From positions 1,798,001-1,862,000 of the forward strand of contig NZ_CP045324.1 of assembly GCF_009363275.1 (NCBI RefSeq): a DNA stretch of 64,000 bases. Reading direction: 5' to 3'. The notes beneath the pieces were generated by a model. That model made no database searches and had not been told where the DNA came from. It was given only the letters and a program-made list of their open reading frames with translations. The position numbers and the translations under genes are program-made. Below, in pieces: positions 17,943 to 27,188 of the stretch (the stretch's first letter is position 1; each line of letters opens with the position of its first letter). The stretch is from Marinobacter sp. THAF197a. GTDB taxonomy: Bacteria > Pseudomonadota > Gammaproteobacteria > Pseudomonadales > Oleiphilaceae.

Positions 17943-18512
17943 ATGAAACTGTCAGTACAGACTAAAGCGTTTGCGATGTTGTTGTCCGTGGGCCTGGTAG
18001 CTGGTTGTAGCTCCACCGGCGATACCATGGAAGATGGTGCTTATGGCTCTGATGTGGCCGCTATTGATCAGGACGGCGGTTCCACCGTTTATGGCGGCAC
18101 CGATGGTGATGGCGTTTCTTCCTCTCGTCTGAGCGAAGGAGAGCGTCAGGCCGCGCGTCAACAGGCTGAGCAGGAAGCACTGCGTAACATCACTACGTTC
18201 TACTTTGATTTCGATACCTCCGAGATCAAGCAGGAAGCCCGCGACGTGCTGGTTGCTCACGCCCAGTTCCTGGCCAACAATCCACGCCAGAATGTGCGTC
18301 TTGAAGGTCATGCCGATGAGCGTGGTACCAAGGAATACAACCTTGCCCTGGGTGAGCGCCGCGCCAATGCGGTTCAGCGCTTCCTGATTGTTAATGGTGC
18401 TTCCCGTGGCCAGATCGAAACCGTAAGCTATGGTGAAGAGAAGCCGGCTGTTCGTGGTTCGTCCGAAAGTGCCTGGGCACAGAACCGTCGCGTTGAGCTG
18501 GTGTTCAAGTAA
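17943..18512 (+). CDS. pal: Peptidoglycan-associated lipoprotein Pal
   Basis: Outer membrane lipoprotein that ties the outer membrane to peptidoglycan. The signal peptide ends in the lipobox LVAGC, with the lipidated Cys at about residue 22. After an acidic Gly/Asp-rich linker comes the OmpA-like domain, with FYFDFDTSEIK and the peptidoglycan-binding LEGHADERGTKEYNLALGERRA. 189 residues. Confidence 0.97.
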   Translation: MKLSVQTKAFAMLLSVGLVAGCSSTGDTMEDGAYGSDVAAIDQDGGSTVYGGTDGDGVSSSRLSEGERQAARQQAEQEALRNITTFYFDFDTSEIKQEARDVLVAHAQFLANNPRQNVRLEGHADERGTKEYNLALGERRANAVQRFLIVNGASRGQIETVSYGEEKPAVRGSSESAWAQNRRVELVFK

Positions 18513-18537
18513 TCGAAATCAATGATCGGAAGGTCCC

Positions 18538-19308
18538 ATGAGAAAATTGCTCATGGCGACAGTGCTGCTCCCGCTGGGCCTTGGCCTGGCGGGAGTCAGT
18601 CTGGCACAGTCGTCTGCACCCGCGTTTCAGAACAATGCCTCTGAGGCTCAGCGTAAGTCGGGTAATAACCAGGCTACGGCGGAACTGTTCTACATGATCC
18701 AGCAGCTCCAGAGCGATGTGCGCAGGCTGCAGGGGCAGGTGGAGGAACAGAAGCATCAGATCAGCCGCTTGCAGCAGCAAAGCCGGGATCGCTATGTGGA
18801 TCTGGATCAGCGGATACTGGACCTGTCCAAGGCTGTTGAGCGCAAGGCCGAAGACACCCGGGAATCAAGCCGTGCAGCTGAATCCGGCCAGGGTGGCCAG
18901 CTAACGCCGGCCAGGGTTTACCGATCTCCCGGTGCGAATGAACAGAAAACCTATAACGAAATCATTGATCTGATCCGGAACAAGAAAGACTTTGATACCG
19001 CCATCAGTAGGCTGTACGAGTTTATCGATGAATATCCGGAAGGTGACCTTACCGTCAATGCCTACTATTGGCTGGGTGAGGTGTACCTGGCGGAACCCCG
19101 TCTCGAGCAGGCCAAGCAGGCATTCACCATTGTCGCTACCCGTTTCAGTGATCATCGAAAAGCGCCAGACTCGGTCTACAAGCTCGGTGTAACACTTGAT
19201 CGAATGGGCGAAAAAGACGAAGCGAAACGCCGCATGCAGAGTGTTGTGGATAATTATCCAAATACGGGTGCTGCGGATCTGGCCCGGAAATACCTCGAGA
19301 AGGCGTGA
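18538..19308 (+). CDS. cpoB: Cell division coordinator CpoB (YbgF)
   Basis: Periplasmic TPR protein at the end of tol-pal operons; in E. coli it coordinates PBP1B with Tol constriction. Signal peptide (LLMATVLLPLGLGLAGVSLA), a coiled-coil trimerisation segment at about residues 45-105 (QQLQSDVRRLQGQVEEQ), then TPR repeats (YNEIIDLIRNKKDFDTAIS, AYYWLGEVYLAEPRLEQA, DSVYKLGVTLDRMGEKDEA). 256 residues. Last gene of the operon; no clear terminator follows. Confidence 0.94.
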   Translation: MRKLLMATVLLPLGLGLAGVSLAQSSAPAFQNNASEAQRKSGNNQATAELFYMIQQLQSDVRRLQGQVEEQKHQISRLQQQSRDRYVDLDQRILDLSKAVERKAEDTRESSRAAESGQGGQLTPARVYRSPGANEQKTYNEIIDLIRNKKDFDTAISRLYEFIDEYPEGDLTVNAYYWLGEVYLAEPRLEQAKQAFTIVATRFSDHRKAPDSVYKLGVTLDRMGEKDEAKRRMQSVVDNYPNTGAADLARKYLEKA

Positions 19309-19385
19309 CTCTGATCACAGATTGAACCGCTTGTCTGCTTGTTGATCTGTCCCGGAAAAAAGTTGGGAATTCCCGTAAAAAGGGG

Positions 19386-19413
19386 TTGATCAGCAAAAAA
19401 ATATCAGTAATAT
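19386..19413 (+). promoter_or_regulatory. Candidate promoter of the tRNA-Lys pair
   Basis: TTGATC (19386-19391), a 16-base spacer and TAATAT (19408-19413), followed by GTGCGCC, a GC-rich discriminator of the kind seen at stringently controlled tRNA promoters. It ends 13 bases before the first tRNA. Confidence 0.6.
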
Positions 19414-19426
19414 GTGCGCCTCGTTT

Positions 19427-19502
19427 GGGTCGTTAGCTCAGTTGGTAGAGCAGTTGGCTTTTAACCAATTGGTCGAAGGTTCGAATCCTTCACGACCCAC
19501 CA
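19427..19502 (+). tRNA. tRNA-Lys (UUU), copy 1
   Basis: 76 bases with encoded CCA. Acceptor GGGTCGT pairs with ACGACCC, D arm TAGCTCAGTTGGTAGAGC, anticodon loop CTTTTAA with anticodon TTT, and T arm GGTTCGAATCC. Very close to E. coli tRNA-Lys. Confidence 0.98.
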
Positions 19503-19563
19503 AATTGTGGAATGGTGGTCTTGAGTGCCTTCATTCGCCGGGCAAGCGCCGGCAACCAGTTAT

Positions 19564-19639
19564 GGGTCGTTAGCTCAGTTGGTAGAGCAGTTGGCTTTTA
19601 ACCAATTGGTCGAAGGTTCGAATCCTTCACGACCCACCA
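19564..19639 (+). tRNA. tRNA-Lys (UUU), copy 2
   Basis: Identical over all 76 bases to the copy 61 bases upstream, including the encoded CCA and the next four bases AAAT. Probably one transcript processed into two tRNAs. Confidence 0.98.
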
Positions 19640-19674
19640 AATAACAAGGCCCGACGCCGGGTTTTGTGGAAAAA

Positions 19675-19699
19675 AGAGCCCCCAGGGCTCTTTTTTTTT
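19675..19699 (+). terminator. Rho-independent terminator of the tRNA-Lys pair
   Basis: AGAGCCC, a CCA loop and GGGCTCT form a 7-bp stem followed directly by nine T residues. Confidence 0.9.
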
Positions 19700-19832
19700 G
19701 GCTTCAAGAACCCATCTAGTCAACATGGGCGTAATCATTTTCCGGGTGCCCGGGAGGCTATGTTACAGCCCCATGAAAACACGCCCGGAAGTGATATACT
19801 TTCGCGGTAACAGTAACTTCAGAGATCCAGAA

Positions 19833-20894
19833 ATGACACGAGCGCAAGACCGTATCCTTGTTCAGGAACATCTGGCACACGAAGCGGAGCCAAAGGCTCT
19901 GAGTGCCAGCGAGAAAGCTGAGCTTGAGGCACGCATCAAGGCGGCCCTCAAAGAGAAGGATGCTGTGCTCGTGGCCCATTACTACACAGATCCGGACATC
20001 CAGCGTCTTGCTGAGGAAACCGGCGGCTGTGTTGCCGATTCCCTGGAAATGGCACGGTTTGGTAACCAGCATCCTGCGTCTACTGTGGTGGTGGCTGGTG
20101 TCCGTTTCATGGGCGAAACCGCCAAGATTCTGAATCCCGAGAAGCGGGTGCTGATGCCCACGCTGGAGGCTACCTGCTCCCTCGATATTGGCTGCCCAGC
20201 GGATGAGTTTTCCGCTTTCTGCGATCAGCATTCGGACCGGACGGTGGTGGTGTACGCGAACACTTCTGCGGCCGTAAAGGCGAGGGCGGACTGGGTGGTG
20301 ACCTCCAGCTGCGCTCAGGCCATTGTTGAGCACCTGGATGCCAAGGGCGAGAAGATCCTGTGGGCTCCGGACAAGCACCTGGGCCACTACGTTCAGAAGA
20401 CCACCGGCGCTGACGTCTTATTGTGGGACGGTTCCTGCATTGTGCACGAAGAGTTCAAGCATCGGGGTCTGGAAGATCTCAAGGCACTGTACCCTGATGC
20501 CGCCGTGCTGGTGCATCCGGAATCACCGGATGCGGTGGTGGAGATGGCCGATGTGGTTGGCTCAACCTCCCAGCTGATTCACGCGGTCCAGACGCTGCCC
20601 AATGAAGAATTCATCGTGGCCACGGATAACGGTATTTTTTACAAGATGCAGCAGCTGGCGCCCAACAAGACGCTGATCGAAGCTCCCACGGCGGGTAACG
20701 GCGCCACTTGCCGCAGTTGCGCCCACTGCCCCTGGATGGCCATGAACGGCCTTGAGAACCTGCTTGCGGTGCTGGAGCGGGGCGATCAGGAAGTACTGGT
20801 TGACCCGGCCCTGCGTGAAGACGCATTGCGCCCGCTGCGCCGGATGCTGGATTTCACCGCTAACATGAACCTGAAAGCTGCCGGAAACGCCTGA
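19833..20894 (+). CDS. nadA: Quinolinate synthase
   Basis: [4Fe-4S] enzyme condensing iminoaspartate with dihydroxyacetone phosphate in NAD synthesis. I start at MTRAQDRILVQEHL, giving 353 residues; the open frame extends upstream into the tRNA terminator and cannot be real there. Likely cluster ligands lie in TCSLDIGCPADEF, TSSCAQAIVEHL and ATCRSCAHCPWMAMN. HYYTDPDIQRLAEETGG is the N-terminal signature. Convergent with bepA nine bases beyond its stop. Confidence 0.95.
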   Translation: MTRAQDRILVQEHLAHEAEPKALSASEKAELEARIKAALKEKDAVLVAHYYTDPDIQRLAEETGGCVADSLEMARFGNQHPASTVVVAGVRFMGETAKILNPEKRVLMPTLEATCSLDIGCPADEFSAFCDQHSDRTVVVYANTSAAVKARADWVVTSSCAQAIVEHLDAKGEKILWAPDKHLGHYVQKTTGADVLLWDGSCIVHEEFKHRGLEDLKALYPDAAVLVHPESPDAVVEMADVVGSTSQLIHAVQTLPNEEFIVATDNGIFYKMQQLAPNKTLIEAPTAGNGATCRSCAHCPWMAMNGLENLLAVLERGDQEVLVDPALREDALRPLRRMLDFTANMNLKAAGNA

Positions 20895-20903
20895 CTATCC
20901 CCG

Positions 20904-22373
20904 TTAGCCTCGCCGGGCTTGCAGCCTGTCAGTAATGTCGTTCAGGCGTTCGTTGACTACCTGCCGTTCGGCAGACCCGGCGGGCAGCTTTTCCTGGGCC
21001 TGGCGCAACTGGCGTTGGGCGGATTGCAAGTCCCCCATTAGGGCATAGTATTCTGCCCGTGCGCGGTGCACACCCACGATATTCCTGGCCATGCCCTCGG
21101 CTTCGGCGAGTCGTAACCAGATCTGTTCCCGTTCCGGCAGGCGCCGGGCCAGGTCCCGCAGCAAGCCGGCGGCGGTATCCCCATTTCCGTCGGCAATCTC
21201 GATTTCCGCGAGTGTCCAGGTGATGGGGTAGTTGCGCGGGTTTCTGGATAACGCCTGCCGCAGCAATGTCCGTGCGTCTTCATAACGTTTCTGGTCCAGC
21301 ATCACGTCGGCCAGGGTCACCTGAAAGGTGATTCTGCCCGGGCTGCTGTCCAGAAGTTCCCGCAGTATGCGCTCGGCCTTTTGGTATTGCTGGTTGCGCT
21401 GATAGGCCACGGCCAGCCCGTAGCGAATGGCGTCGTTGCGTTTGGCGTCATCCCTTGCCAGGTAATCCTCAAACGTCTCGACTGCCAGTTGCGCCGACGA
21501 GGCGTAACGCACCTGCAGGCGGCTACGAACCAGATGATACTCCTGGCCATCCCGGATGCGTTCGTCGGGATACTGCTCCGCCCGGTTACGGCTGTCGGCG
21601 ACCCGGTTCTGGGTTAATGGGTGGGTCGATAGGTACTCGGGCATCTGATTACCCTGTAACCGGTTCTGTCTCATCATGATTTCGAACATTTCCGGCATGC
21701 CGCGCGGGTCGAGGCCGGCGTTGGCCAGAATCTCCATGCCCACCCGGTCGGCCTCCTGTTCATGGGCCCGGCTGTAGGCCAGCATGTTCTGGATTGACAG
21801 GGCCTGGGTGCCGGCGATGGCGGCAATGCCAATATCGGATTGGGTCACCGCGGACAGCACGATACCGGCGATCATCCCGGCCAGTGTCAGCGGTGCGCTG
21901 GTTTCCTGTTGTTCCATGCGGCGGGCAAAGTGGCGCTGGCTCAGGTGCGCCAATTCGTGGGCCATGACTGAGGCAAACTGTTGCTCCGTTGCAGCGTTCA
22001 GAAACAGGCCGCCGTTCACCCCCACGATGCCGCCTGGCACGGCAAAAGCGTTGAGGGCAGGGCTGTCGATCAGAACCAGCTTCAGTTCCCGGTTATCCAG
22101 CGGGGCAGACGGCACCAGTTTGTAGGTAATGGCGTGCAGGTAGTCGTATATCAGCGGGTCTTGTATCTGGGGTGCGGAGCGCCGGATAGACGCCATCACT
22201 TGCTGGCCGATTTCCGCTTCCTGCTGGCCGGAAATGAGGCCAGCGCTGCCGCCTATACTGGGCAGGCTGGATTCCTGGGCATGGCTGAACCCGCCGGAGA
22301 GCAGCAGGGGGATTGCCAGAGCAAGCGTGGTCAGGAAACGGCAGACAGGATTCTGGCGATCAGTTCGATTCAT
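20904..22373 (-). CDS. bepA: Periplasmic M48 metalloprotease with TPR domain (BepA/YfgC type)
   Basis: Zinc protease and chaperone involved in outer membrane protein (LptD/BAM) quality control in E. coli. Signal peptide at residues 12-32 (LTTLALAIPLLLSGGFSHA), M48 domain with HELAH near residue 138 and the third ligand Glu in AHEQEADRVGMEIL, then a C-terminal TPR region (YEDARTLLRQALSRNP) from about residue 290. 489 residues, usual for BepA. Confidence 0.93.
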   Translation of the reverse strand: MNRTDRQNPVCRFLTTLALAIPLLLSGGFSHAQESSLPSIGGSAGLISGQQEAEIGQQVMASIRRSAPQIQDPLIYDYLHAITYKLVPSAPLDNRELKLVLIDSPALNAFAVPGGIVGVNGGLFLNAATEQQFASVMAHELAHLSQRHFARRMEQQETSAPLTLAGMIAGIVLSAVTQSDIGIAAIAGTQALSIQNMLAYSRAHEQEADRVGMEILANAGLDPRGMPEMFEIMMRQNRLQGNQMPEYLSTHPLTQNRVADSRNRAEQYPDERIRDGQEYHLVRSRLQVRYASSAQLAVETFEDYLARDDAKRNDAIRYGLAVAYQRNQQYQKAERILRELLDSSPGRITFQVTLADVMLDQKRYEDARTLLRQALSRNPRNYPITWTLAEIEIADGNGDTAAGLLRDLARRLPEREQIWLRLAEAEGMARNIVGVHRARAEYYALMGDLQSAQRQLRQAQEKLPAGSAERQVVNERLNDITDRLQARRG

Positions 22374-22529
22374 GGATTTCAGTCACACCCGTGGGGATTT
22401 GCCACTTTGACATCAGCATAGCCCGGAAAGTTCTTGTCTGTATTACGAAGACTTGAGATGCAATAGGGTAACACCCCCGGCATAATGCCTGCTCGATTAT
22501 TGGATAAATGGTAATGGTGTTCGCTTAAC

Positions 22530-22757
22530 ATGGCTGATCGAATTCTGGATGCCTCCGGGCTGCGTTGCCCGATGCCACTTCTCAAAACCAAGCTGGAACT
22601 CAACGCCATGAATGCCGGGCAAGAGCTTGAAGTGATTGCAACGGATTCGGGCTCTGCCCGGGATATCCCGGCCTGGCTTGGAATGTCTTCTCATACTTTG
22701 GTCAGCCAGTCAGAGCATCACGGCGAATTCCGTTTCGTGATAAAGTGCGGCGGTTAA
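22530..22757 (+). CDS. tusA: TusA-family sulfurtransferase
   Basis: Small 75-residue sulfur carrier with the catalytic cysteine in LRCPMPLLKTK near residue 13 (CPxP motif). TusA passes sulfur from IscS towards tRNA thiolation and other targets; a YedF/SirA-like paralogue role is also possible. The next gene starts 16 bases later, so they are probably co-transcribed. Confidence 0.88.
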   Translation: MADRILDASGLRCPMPLLKTKLELNAMNAGQELEVIATDSGSARDIPAWLGMSSHTLVSQSEHHGEFRFVIKCGG

Positions 22758-22773
22758 TCTTCCGGAGTTGTTC

Positions 22774-23850
22774 ATGGTCAGAATTCTGCGCGGTCTAGCC
22801 CACAAGTATTTTTCTGATGAAGAAGCAGTGATTCTGTTTCTGCTTCTGGTTACCGGTACGGTTTTTGTCATTCTGTTCGGCGCCATGCTGGCACCAGCGA
22901 TCGCGTCGTTGATTATCGCGTTTATCCTTCAGGGCCTGGTTGCCAAGCTGCACAAGATGGGTGTGCCCGAACTGGTGGCGATCATCAGCGTGTTTGTGGT
23001 GTTCCTCGGTGTTCTGGTCGGGTTTATTTTCGGGCTGTTGCCACTGATCTGGACGCAGGTCAGCAACCTGGCCGGTGAAGCGCCTCGAATCATTCGCGAG
23101 CTTCAGTCTTACCTTGAGCTCCTGCCGGAGGAATATCCTCATCTGATTTCCATGGAGGCAGTAGACACCATATACCGCCAGGTATCGGCAGAGGTCGCTC
23201 ATATGACCCAGGTACTGGTCTCGTTCTCTCTATCAAGCATTCCAGACCTGGTGGCACTGCTGATCTACATGGTACTGGTGCCGATACTGGTGTTCTTTTT
23301 CATGAAAGACCGACGTGTGCTGGTCGCTTCCATCGGCCGGATGCTGCCTCCCCAACGTCCGATGATGGTTCGTATCTGGCAGGAGGTGAACCTGCAGTGC
23401 GCCAATTACGTGCGGGGCAAGGCGGTTGAAATTCTGATCGTTGGCGTGGTCACTTACGCCGCTTTCAAGCTTCTGGGCATGCCCTATGCGGCGTTGCTTT
23501 CGTTGCTGGTAGGCTTGAGCGTGGTGATTCCCTACATCGGCGCCGCCGTGGTCACCATTCCGGTCGCGGTGATCGCCCTGTTTGCGTTCGGCTGGAGTTC
23601 CCACTTCATCTGGGTGATGGTGGTATATGGCATCATTCAGGCGCTGGATGGCAATGTGTTGGTGCCTATCCTGTTCTCGGAGGTTAACAACCTGCACCCG
23701 GTTGCCATTATCGTGGCGGTTCTGTTCTTCGGCGGCATCTGGGGGTTGTGGGGCGTGTTCTTTGCGATTCCGCTGGCCACCATGCTCAAGGCGGTGTTTG
23801 CTGCCTGGCCGGTGAAGGAATCCGAGCCCTCACCGGCGGCATCAGAGTAG
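22774..23850 (+). CDS. perM: AI-2E/PerM-family permease
   Basis: Inner membrane protein of the AI-2E transporter superfamily, 358 residues, with seven to eight hydrophobic segments (FLLLVTGTVFVILFGAML, LVAIISVFVVFLGVLVGFIF, LIYMVLVPILVFFFMKDR, then three near the C-terminus ending with GIWGLWGVFFAIPLATML). It sits beside bepA and bcp, the same gene neighbourhood as E. coli perM. ATG 22774 is used; a TTG two codons upstream is in frame. Substrate unknown. Confidence 0.9.
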   Translation: MVRILRGLAHKYFSDEEAVILFLLLVTGTVFVILFGAMLAPAIASLIIAFILQGLVAKLHKMGVPELVAIISVFVVFLGVLVGFIFGLLPLIWTQVSNLAGEAPRIIRELQSYLELLPEEYPHLISMEAVDTIYRQVSAEVAHMTQVLVSFSLSSIPDLVALLIYMVLVPILVFFFMKDRRVLVASIGRMLPPQRPMMVRIWQEVNLQCANYVRGKAVEILIVGVVTYAAFKLLGMPYAALLSLLVGLSVVIPYIGAAVVTIPVAVIALFAFGWSSHFIWVMVVYGIIQALDGNVLVPILFSEVNNLHPVAIIVAVLFFGGIWGLWGVFFAIPLATMLKAVFAAWPVKESEPSPAASE

Positions 23851-23851
23851 G

Positions 23852-24319
23852 TCAGAGTGCCTTGACGGCTTCCAGGACCTCGTCGGCGTGGCCGTTCACT
23901 TTAACGCCACGCCACTCCCGTTTCAGGTTGCCGTCCTTGTCGATCAGGAAGGTACTACGCTCGATACCCAGGTGCTCCTTGCCGTACAGTTTTTTCAGTT
24001 TGATCACATCAAACAGCTTGCACAGGGCCTCGTCTTTGTCCGAGATCAGGTGGAACGGAAACTGATGCTTGCTCCGGAAATTGGCGTGAGCCTTGAGCCC
24101 GTCTCTGGATACACCAAAGATTTCGGTATCAAGCTCGCTGAACTGAGGCATCCTGTCCCGGAAATCCTGGCCTTCGTTGGTACATCCGGGTGTGTTGTCC
24201 TTCGGGTAGAAGTAGATGACGACGTTTTTACCCCGGAGGTCGGCCAGTCTGATAATCTGATCGTCGGTCGCCTCGGCTTCAAAATCGGGCACGGGTTGGT
24301 TCAATGCTACGGATGACAT
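23852..24319 (-). CDS. bcp: Thioredoxin-dependent peroxiredoxin (Bcp/PrxQ)
   Basis: Reduces hydroperoxides with thioredoxin. 155 residues with peroxidatic Cys in YPKDNTPGCTNEGQDFRD near residue 46. At the usual resolving position five residues later the sequence has no Cys (CTNEGQ), so this is the one-cysteine form. Convergent with perM, one base apart, and divergent from dapA. Confidence 0.94.
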   Translation of the reverse strand: MSSVALNQPVPDFEAEATDDQIIRLADLRGKNVVIYFYPKDNTPGCTNEGQDFRDRMPQFSELDTEIFGVSRDGLKAHANFRSKHQFPFHLISDKDEALCKLFDVIKLKKLYGKEHLGIERSTFLIDKDGNLKREWRGVKVNGHADEVLEAVKAL

Positions 24320-24393
24320 GACATCTCCTTTAATTCCCTTGTGTCAGTTCGAGCCCAACATTACCATATCGCTTTTATTCGGACGGAGTTTTT

Positions 24394-25272
24394 ATGATTA
24401 CGGGTAGCCTTGTCGCGCTGGTCACGCCCATGCATCCAAACGGTGACATTCACTGGGAGGATCTGGACAAGCTGGTGGACTTTCATATTGAAAACGGCAC
24501 GCACGGCATCGTTGCTGTGGGTACCACCGGCGAATCCGCAACGCTGGACCCCGAGGAGCATTGTCGGGTTATCGGCCACATCATAAAACGGGTCGATGGC
24601 CGGATTCCTGTTATCGCCGGCACCGGTGGTAACAGCACTCGGGAAGCCATAGAACTGACGTCCGAAGCCCACAAACTGGGGGCGGACGCCTGCCTGTTGG
24701 TAGTGCCTTACTACAACAAGCCAACCCAGGAAGGTCTCTATCAGCACTTCAAAGCCATTGCCGAGGCCGTGCCGGGCATGAGTCAGATGCTTTACAACGT
24801 GCCTGGCCGCACTGCTTGCGACATGCTGAATGAAACCGTGCTTCGCCTGGCGGATATTCCCAATATCGTGGCGATCAAAGACGCTACCGGGAACATTCCC
24901 CGCGGCGCCGAGCTGATCGAAGCCCTGGACGGCCGCCTGGCGGTCTACTCCGGTGATGATGCGACCGCAGCAGACCTGATGCTGGCCGGCGCCAAAGGCA
25001 ACGTGTCTGTCACCGCTAACGTGGCACCCAAAGCCATGTCACAGTTGTGTGAGGCGGCGATCAAAGGTGACGAAGCCGAGACTCGTCGTTTGAATGACCT
25101 GCTCATGCCGCTGAACCGCAAGCTGTTCCTGGAAGCCAACCCGATTCCGGTTAAATGGGCACTGCATCGCATGGGGATGATCGGTGAGGGCATTCGCCTG
25201 CCGCTGACGCCGCTGAGCGAGAAGTTCCACGCCGAGGTGGAAGACGCACTTAAGGCCTCAGGTGTTCTCTGA
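24394..25272 (+). CDS. dapA: 4-hydroxy-tetrahydrodipicolinate synthase
   Basis: Condenses pyruvate with aspartate semialdehyde in lysine and diaminopimelate synthesis. TIM barrel of 292 residues; the Schiff-base lysine is in IVAIKDATGN and the catalytic Tyr in LYNVPGRT. GTTGESATL is the substrate-binding loop. Followed by bamC 34 bases later, the conserved dapA-bamC-purC order. Confidence 0.97.
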   Translation: MITGSLVALVTPMHPNGDIHWEDLDKLVDFHIENGTHGIVAVGTTGESATLDPEEHCRVIGHIIKRVDGRIPVIAGTGGNSTREAIELTSEAHKLGADACLLVVPYYNKPTQEGLYQHFKAIAEAVPGMSQMLYNVPGRTACDMLNETVLRLADIPNIVAIKDATGNIPRGAELIEALDGRLAVYSGDDATAADLMLAGAKGNVSVTANVAPKAMSQLCEAAIKGDEAETRRLNDLLMPLNRKLFLEANPIPVKWALHRMGMIGEGIRLPLTPLSEKFHAEVEDALKASGVL

Positions 25273-25306
25273 GGCCAACCGATTCCCGTTTTACCGGAGT
25301 AACTCG

Positions 25307-26401
25307 ATGCAGGTTCCTGGAAGAGCCCGTAACACCAAGACATTCCTGTTCCGGCCGTTAGCCGGGCTCCTGTTGGCCAGCACCCTGGTTGGGTGTGGCA
25401 TCCTGGAAGACCGCTCCCAGCGATACGTTCACGCGCCGGAGGGCGAGCCAATCAACGTGCCCGAGGGTGCAGACGATTCCAGGTTGAGCCAGATCATGCC
25501 GGTTCGGAGCATCAATACGGATGATTCACGCCGGTTGTTTCCGTCTTCCATCCCGCGCCCACCGGACATGACCTCGGAAATTCTGGATCAGAACTACGTG
25601 ATCGAGGAACTGGATGGTCGTGTCTGGCTTCTGGTCAACGAAGTGCCCGGCCGCTTGTGGCCGGTCGCCAGTGCCTGGATGAACGATGCCGGCCTTGGCG
25701 TGGCCTACGATAACCCCCAGTTGGGTATCCTCCAGAGTGAACTGGCCAACTTCAGCAAGCGCAGCCGTGACATGCTGGGGCTGGCTGATGACCCGGTCGC
25801 TCAGGAGCCCCGGGTGCTTTTGCAGATGCGATTGGCTCCGGGCATTCGACGCAAGACCACCGAAATCCGGCTACGGATTCTGGAACTTGAAGATGCGCCT
25901 GACGGGCTCGTTGCCTGGCAGTCGGATCAGGAATCCGACACCCGCGCCCAGGGCAGGAAAGAAGCGCTGTTGGCCGAGCTTGGTGAATTCATGAAGCAGC
26001 GTGAAGACAGCAAGTCGTTCTCACGGGCGGCATCGGGCATGATTGCCCAGCCATTGGTGAGGCTGCTGTCTGAAGATGACCAGGCGGTCGCTGTGCGCGT
26101 TGAGCTTGATTTCGGCCGCACCTGGGCGGAAGTGAACCGTTCCCTTGAGGAGATTGGCGCAGACATCCAGGACCTTAACCGGAGTGAGCGTTGGTTCCAC
26201 GTGGACTTCCGTACCGAAGACGAACGCACCCCGGGCTGGTTCTCCTGGTTCAGCAATAAGGCTGAACCCCGCCACACCCATACCGTGAACATTGAACAGC
26301 GTGAAGACGCCCTGTTTGTCACAGCTGAGAGGCTGGACAGCTATACTGGTGAGTACAGCGCGTCAGACCTGCTCACACAACTATTTGAACACCTGTATTG
26401 A
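25307..26401 (+). CDS. bamC: Outer membrane assembly lipoprotein BamC (NlpB)
   Basis: Accessory lipoprotein of the BAM complex that inserts beta-barrels into the outer membrane. Start at MQVPGRARNTKT; the lipobox LVGC lies near residue 26. An extended N-terminal segment (YVHAPEGEPINVPEGAD) is followed by two helix-grip domains. 364 residues. Placed by its position between dapA and purC as well as by sequence. The 44-base gap to purC holds a small GC hairpin (GCGGCC/GGCCGC). Confidence 0.93.
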   Translation: MQVPGRARNTKTFLFRPLAGLLLASTLVGCGILEDRSQRYVHAPEGEPINVPEGADDSRLSQIMPVRSINTDDSRRLFPSSIPRPPDMTSEILDQNYVIEELDGRVWLLVNEVPGRLWPVASAWMNDAGLGVAYDNPQLGILQSELANFSKRSRDMLGLADDPVAQEPRVLLQMRLAPGIRRKTTEIRLRILELEDAPDGLVAWQSDQESDTRAQGRKEALLAELGEFMKQREDSKSFSRAASGMIAQPLVRLLSEDDQAVAVRVELDFGRTWAEVNRSLEEIGADIQDLNRSERWFHVDFRTEDERTPGWFSWFSNKAEPRHTHTVNIEQREDALFVTAERLDSYTGEYSASDLLTQLFEHLY

Positions 26402-26445
26402 TTCGGGGCGGCCGGCAAGGCCGCTGTCCGATTTTGGAGATCTAA

Positions 26446-27159
26446 ATGGAAAAGCGCGAAGAGCTATACGCGGGCAAAGCCAAATCGGTATTCCGCACTG
26501 ACGACCCGAACCGTTTCGTACTGGTGTTCCGGGATGACACCTCAGCCTTTGATGGCGAGAAGAAAGAACAGCTGAACCGAAAGGGCATGGTGAACAACAA
26601 GTTCAATGCCTTCATCATGGGCAAGCTCGAAGCAGCAGGCATTCCGACCCACTTCGAGGGCCTGTTGTCTGACACTGAATCCCTGGTGAAAAAGCTCGAC
26701 ATGATTCCGGTTGAGTGCGTGGTTCGAAATATCTCGGCCGGCAGCCTGTGCCGTCGATTGGGCGTGGAAGAAGGCCAGGAGCTTAACCCGCCGACCTTCG
26801 AACTGTTCCTGAAGAACGACGCCCTGCACGACCCCATGGTGAACGAGTCACTGGCGGTCAGCTTTGGTTGGGCCAGCGCTGAGGAACTGGCGCGCATGAA
26901 AGAGCTCACCTACAAGGTGAATGACGTACTCAAAGCCCTGTTTGATGACGCCGGCATGTTGCTGGTGGACTACAAGCTGGAGTTTGGTCGCAGCGAAGGC
27001 CAGATTGTTCTGGGCGATGAATTCAGCCCGGATGGCTGCCGAATCTGGGATAAGGAAACCCGTAAAAAGATGGACAAAGATCGCTTCCGCCAGGGCTTGG
27101 GTGAAGTGATCGAAACCTACGAAGAAGTAGGGCGTCGTCTGGGTATCCAGTTCGACTGA
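26446..27159 (+). CDS. purC: Phosphoribosylaminoimidazole-succinocarboxamide synthase
   Basis: SAICAR synthetase of purine synthesis. 237 residues, beginning MEKREELYAGKAKSVFRTDD. The ATP- and CAIR-binding motifs RDDTSAFDGEKKE, VECVVRNISAGSLCRR and VDYKLEFGR are all present. Confidence 0.97.
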   Translation: MEKREELYAGKAKSVFRTDDPNRFVLVFRDDTSAFDGEKKEQLNRKGMVNNKFNAFIMGKLEAAGIPTHFEGLLSDTESLVKKLDMIPVECVVRNISAGSLCRRLGVEEGQELNPPTFELFLKNDALHDPMVNESLAVSFGWASAEELARMKELTYKVNDVLKALFDDAGMLLVDYKLEFGRSEGQIVLGDEFSPDGCRIWDKETRKKMDKDRFRQGLGEVIETYEEVGRRLGIQFD

Positions 27160-27188
27160 ATATAAAAACCGACAACAACGGGTGTGAT

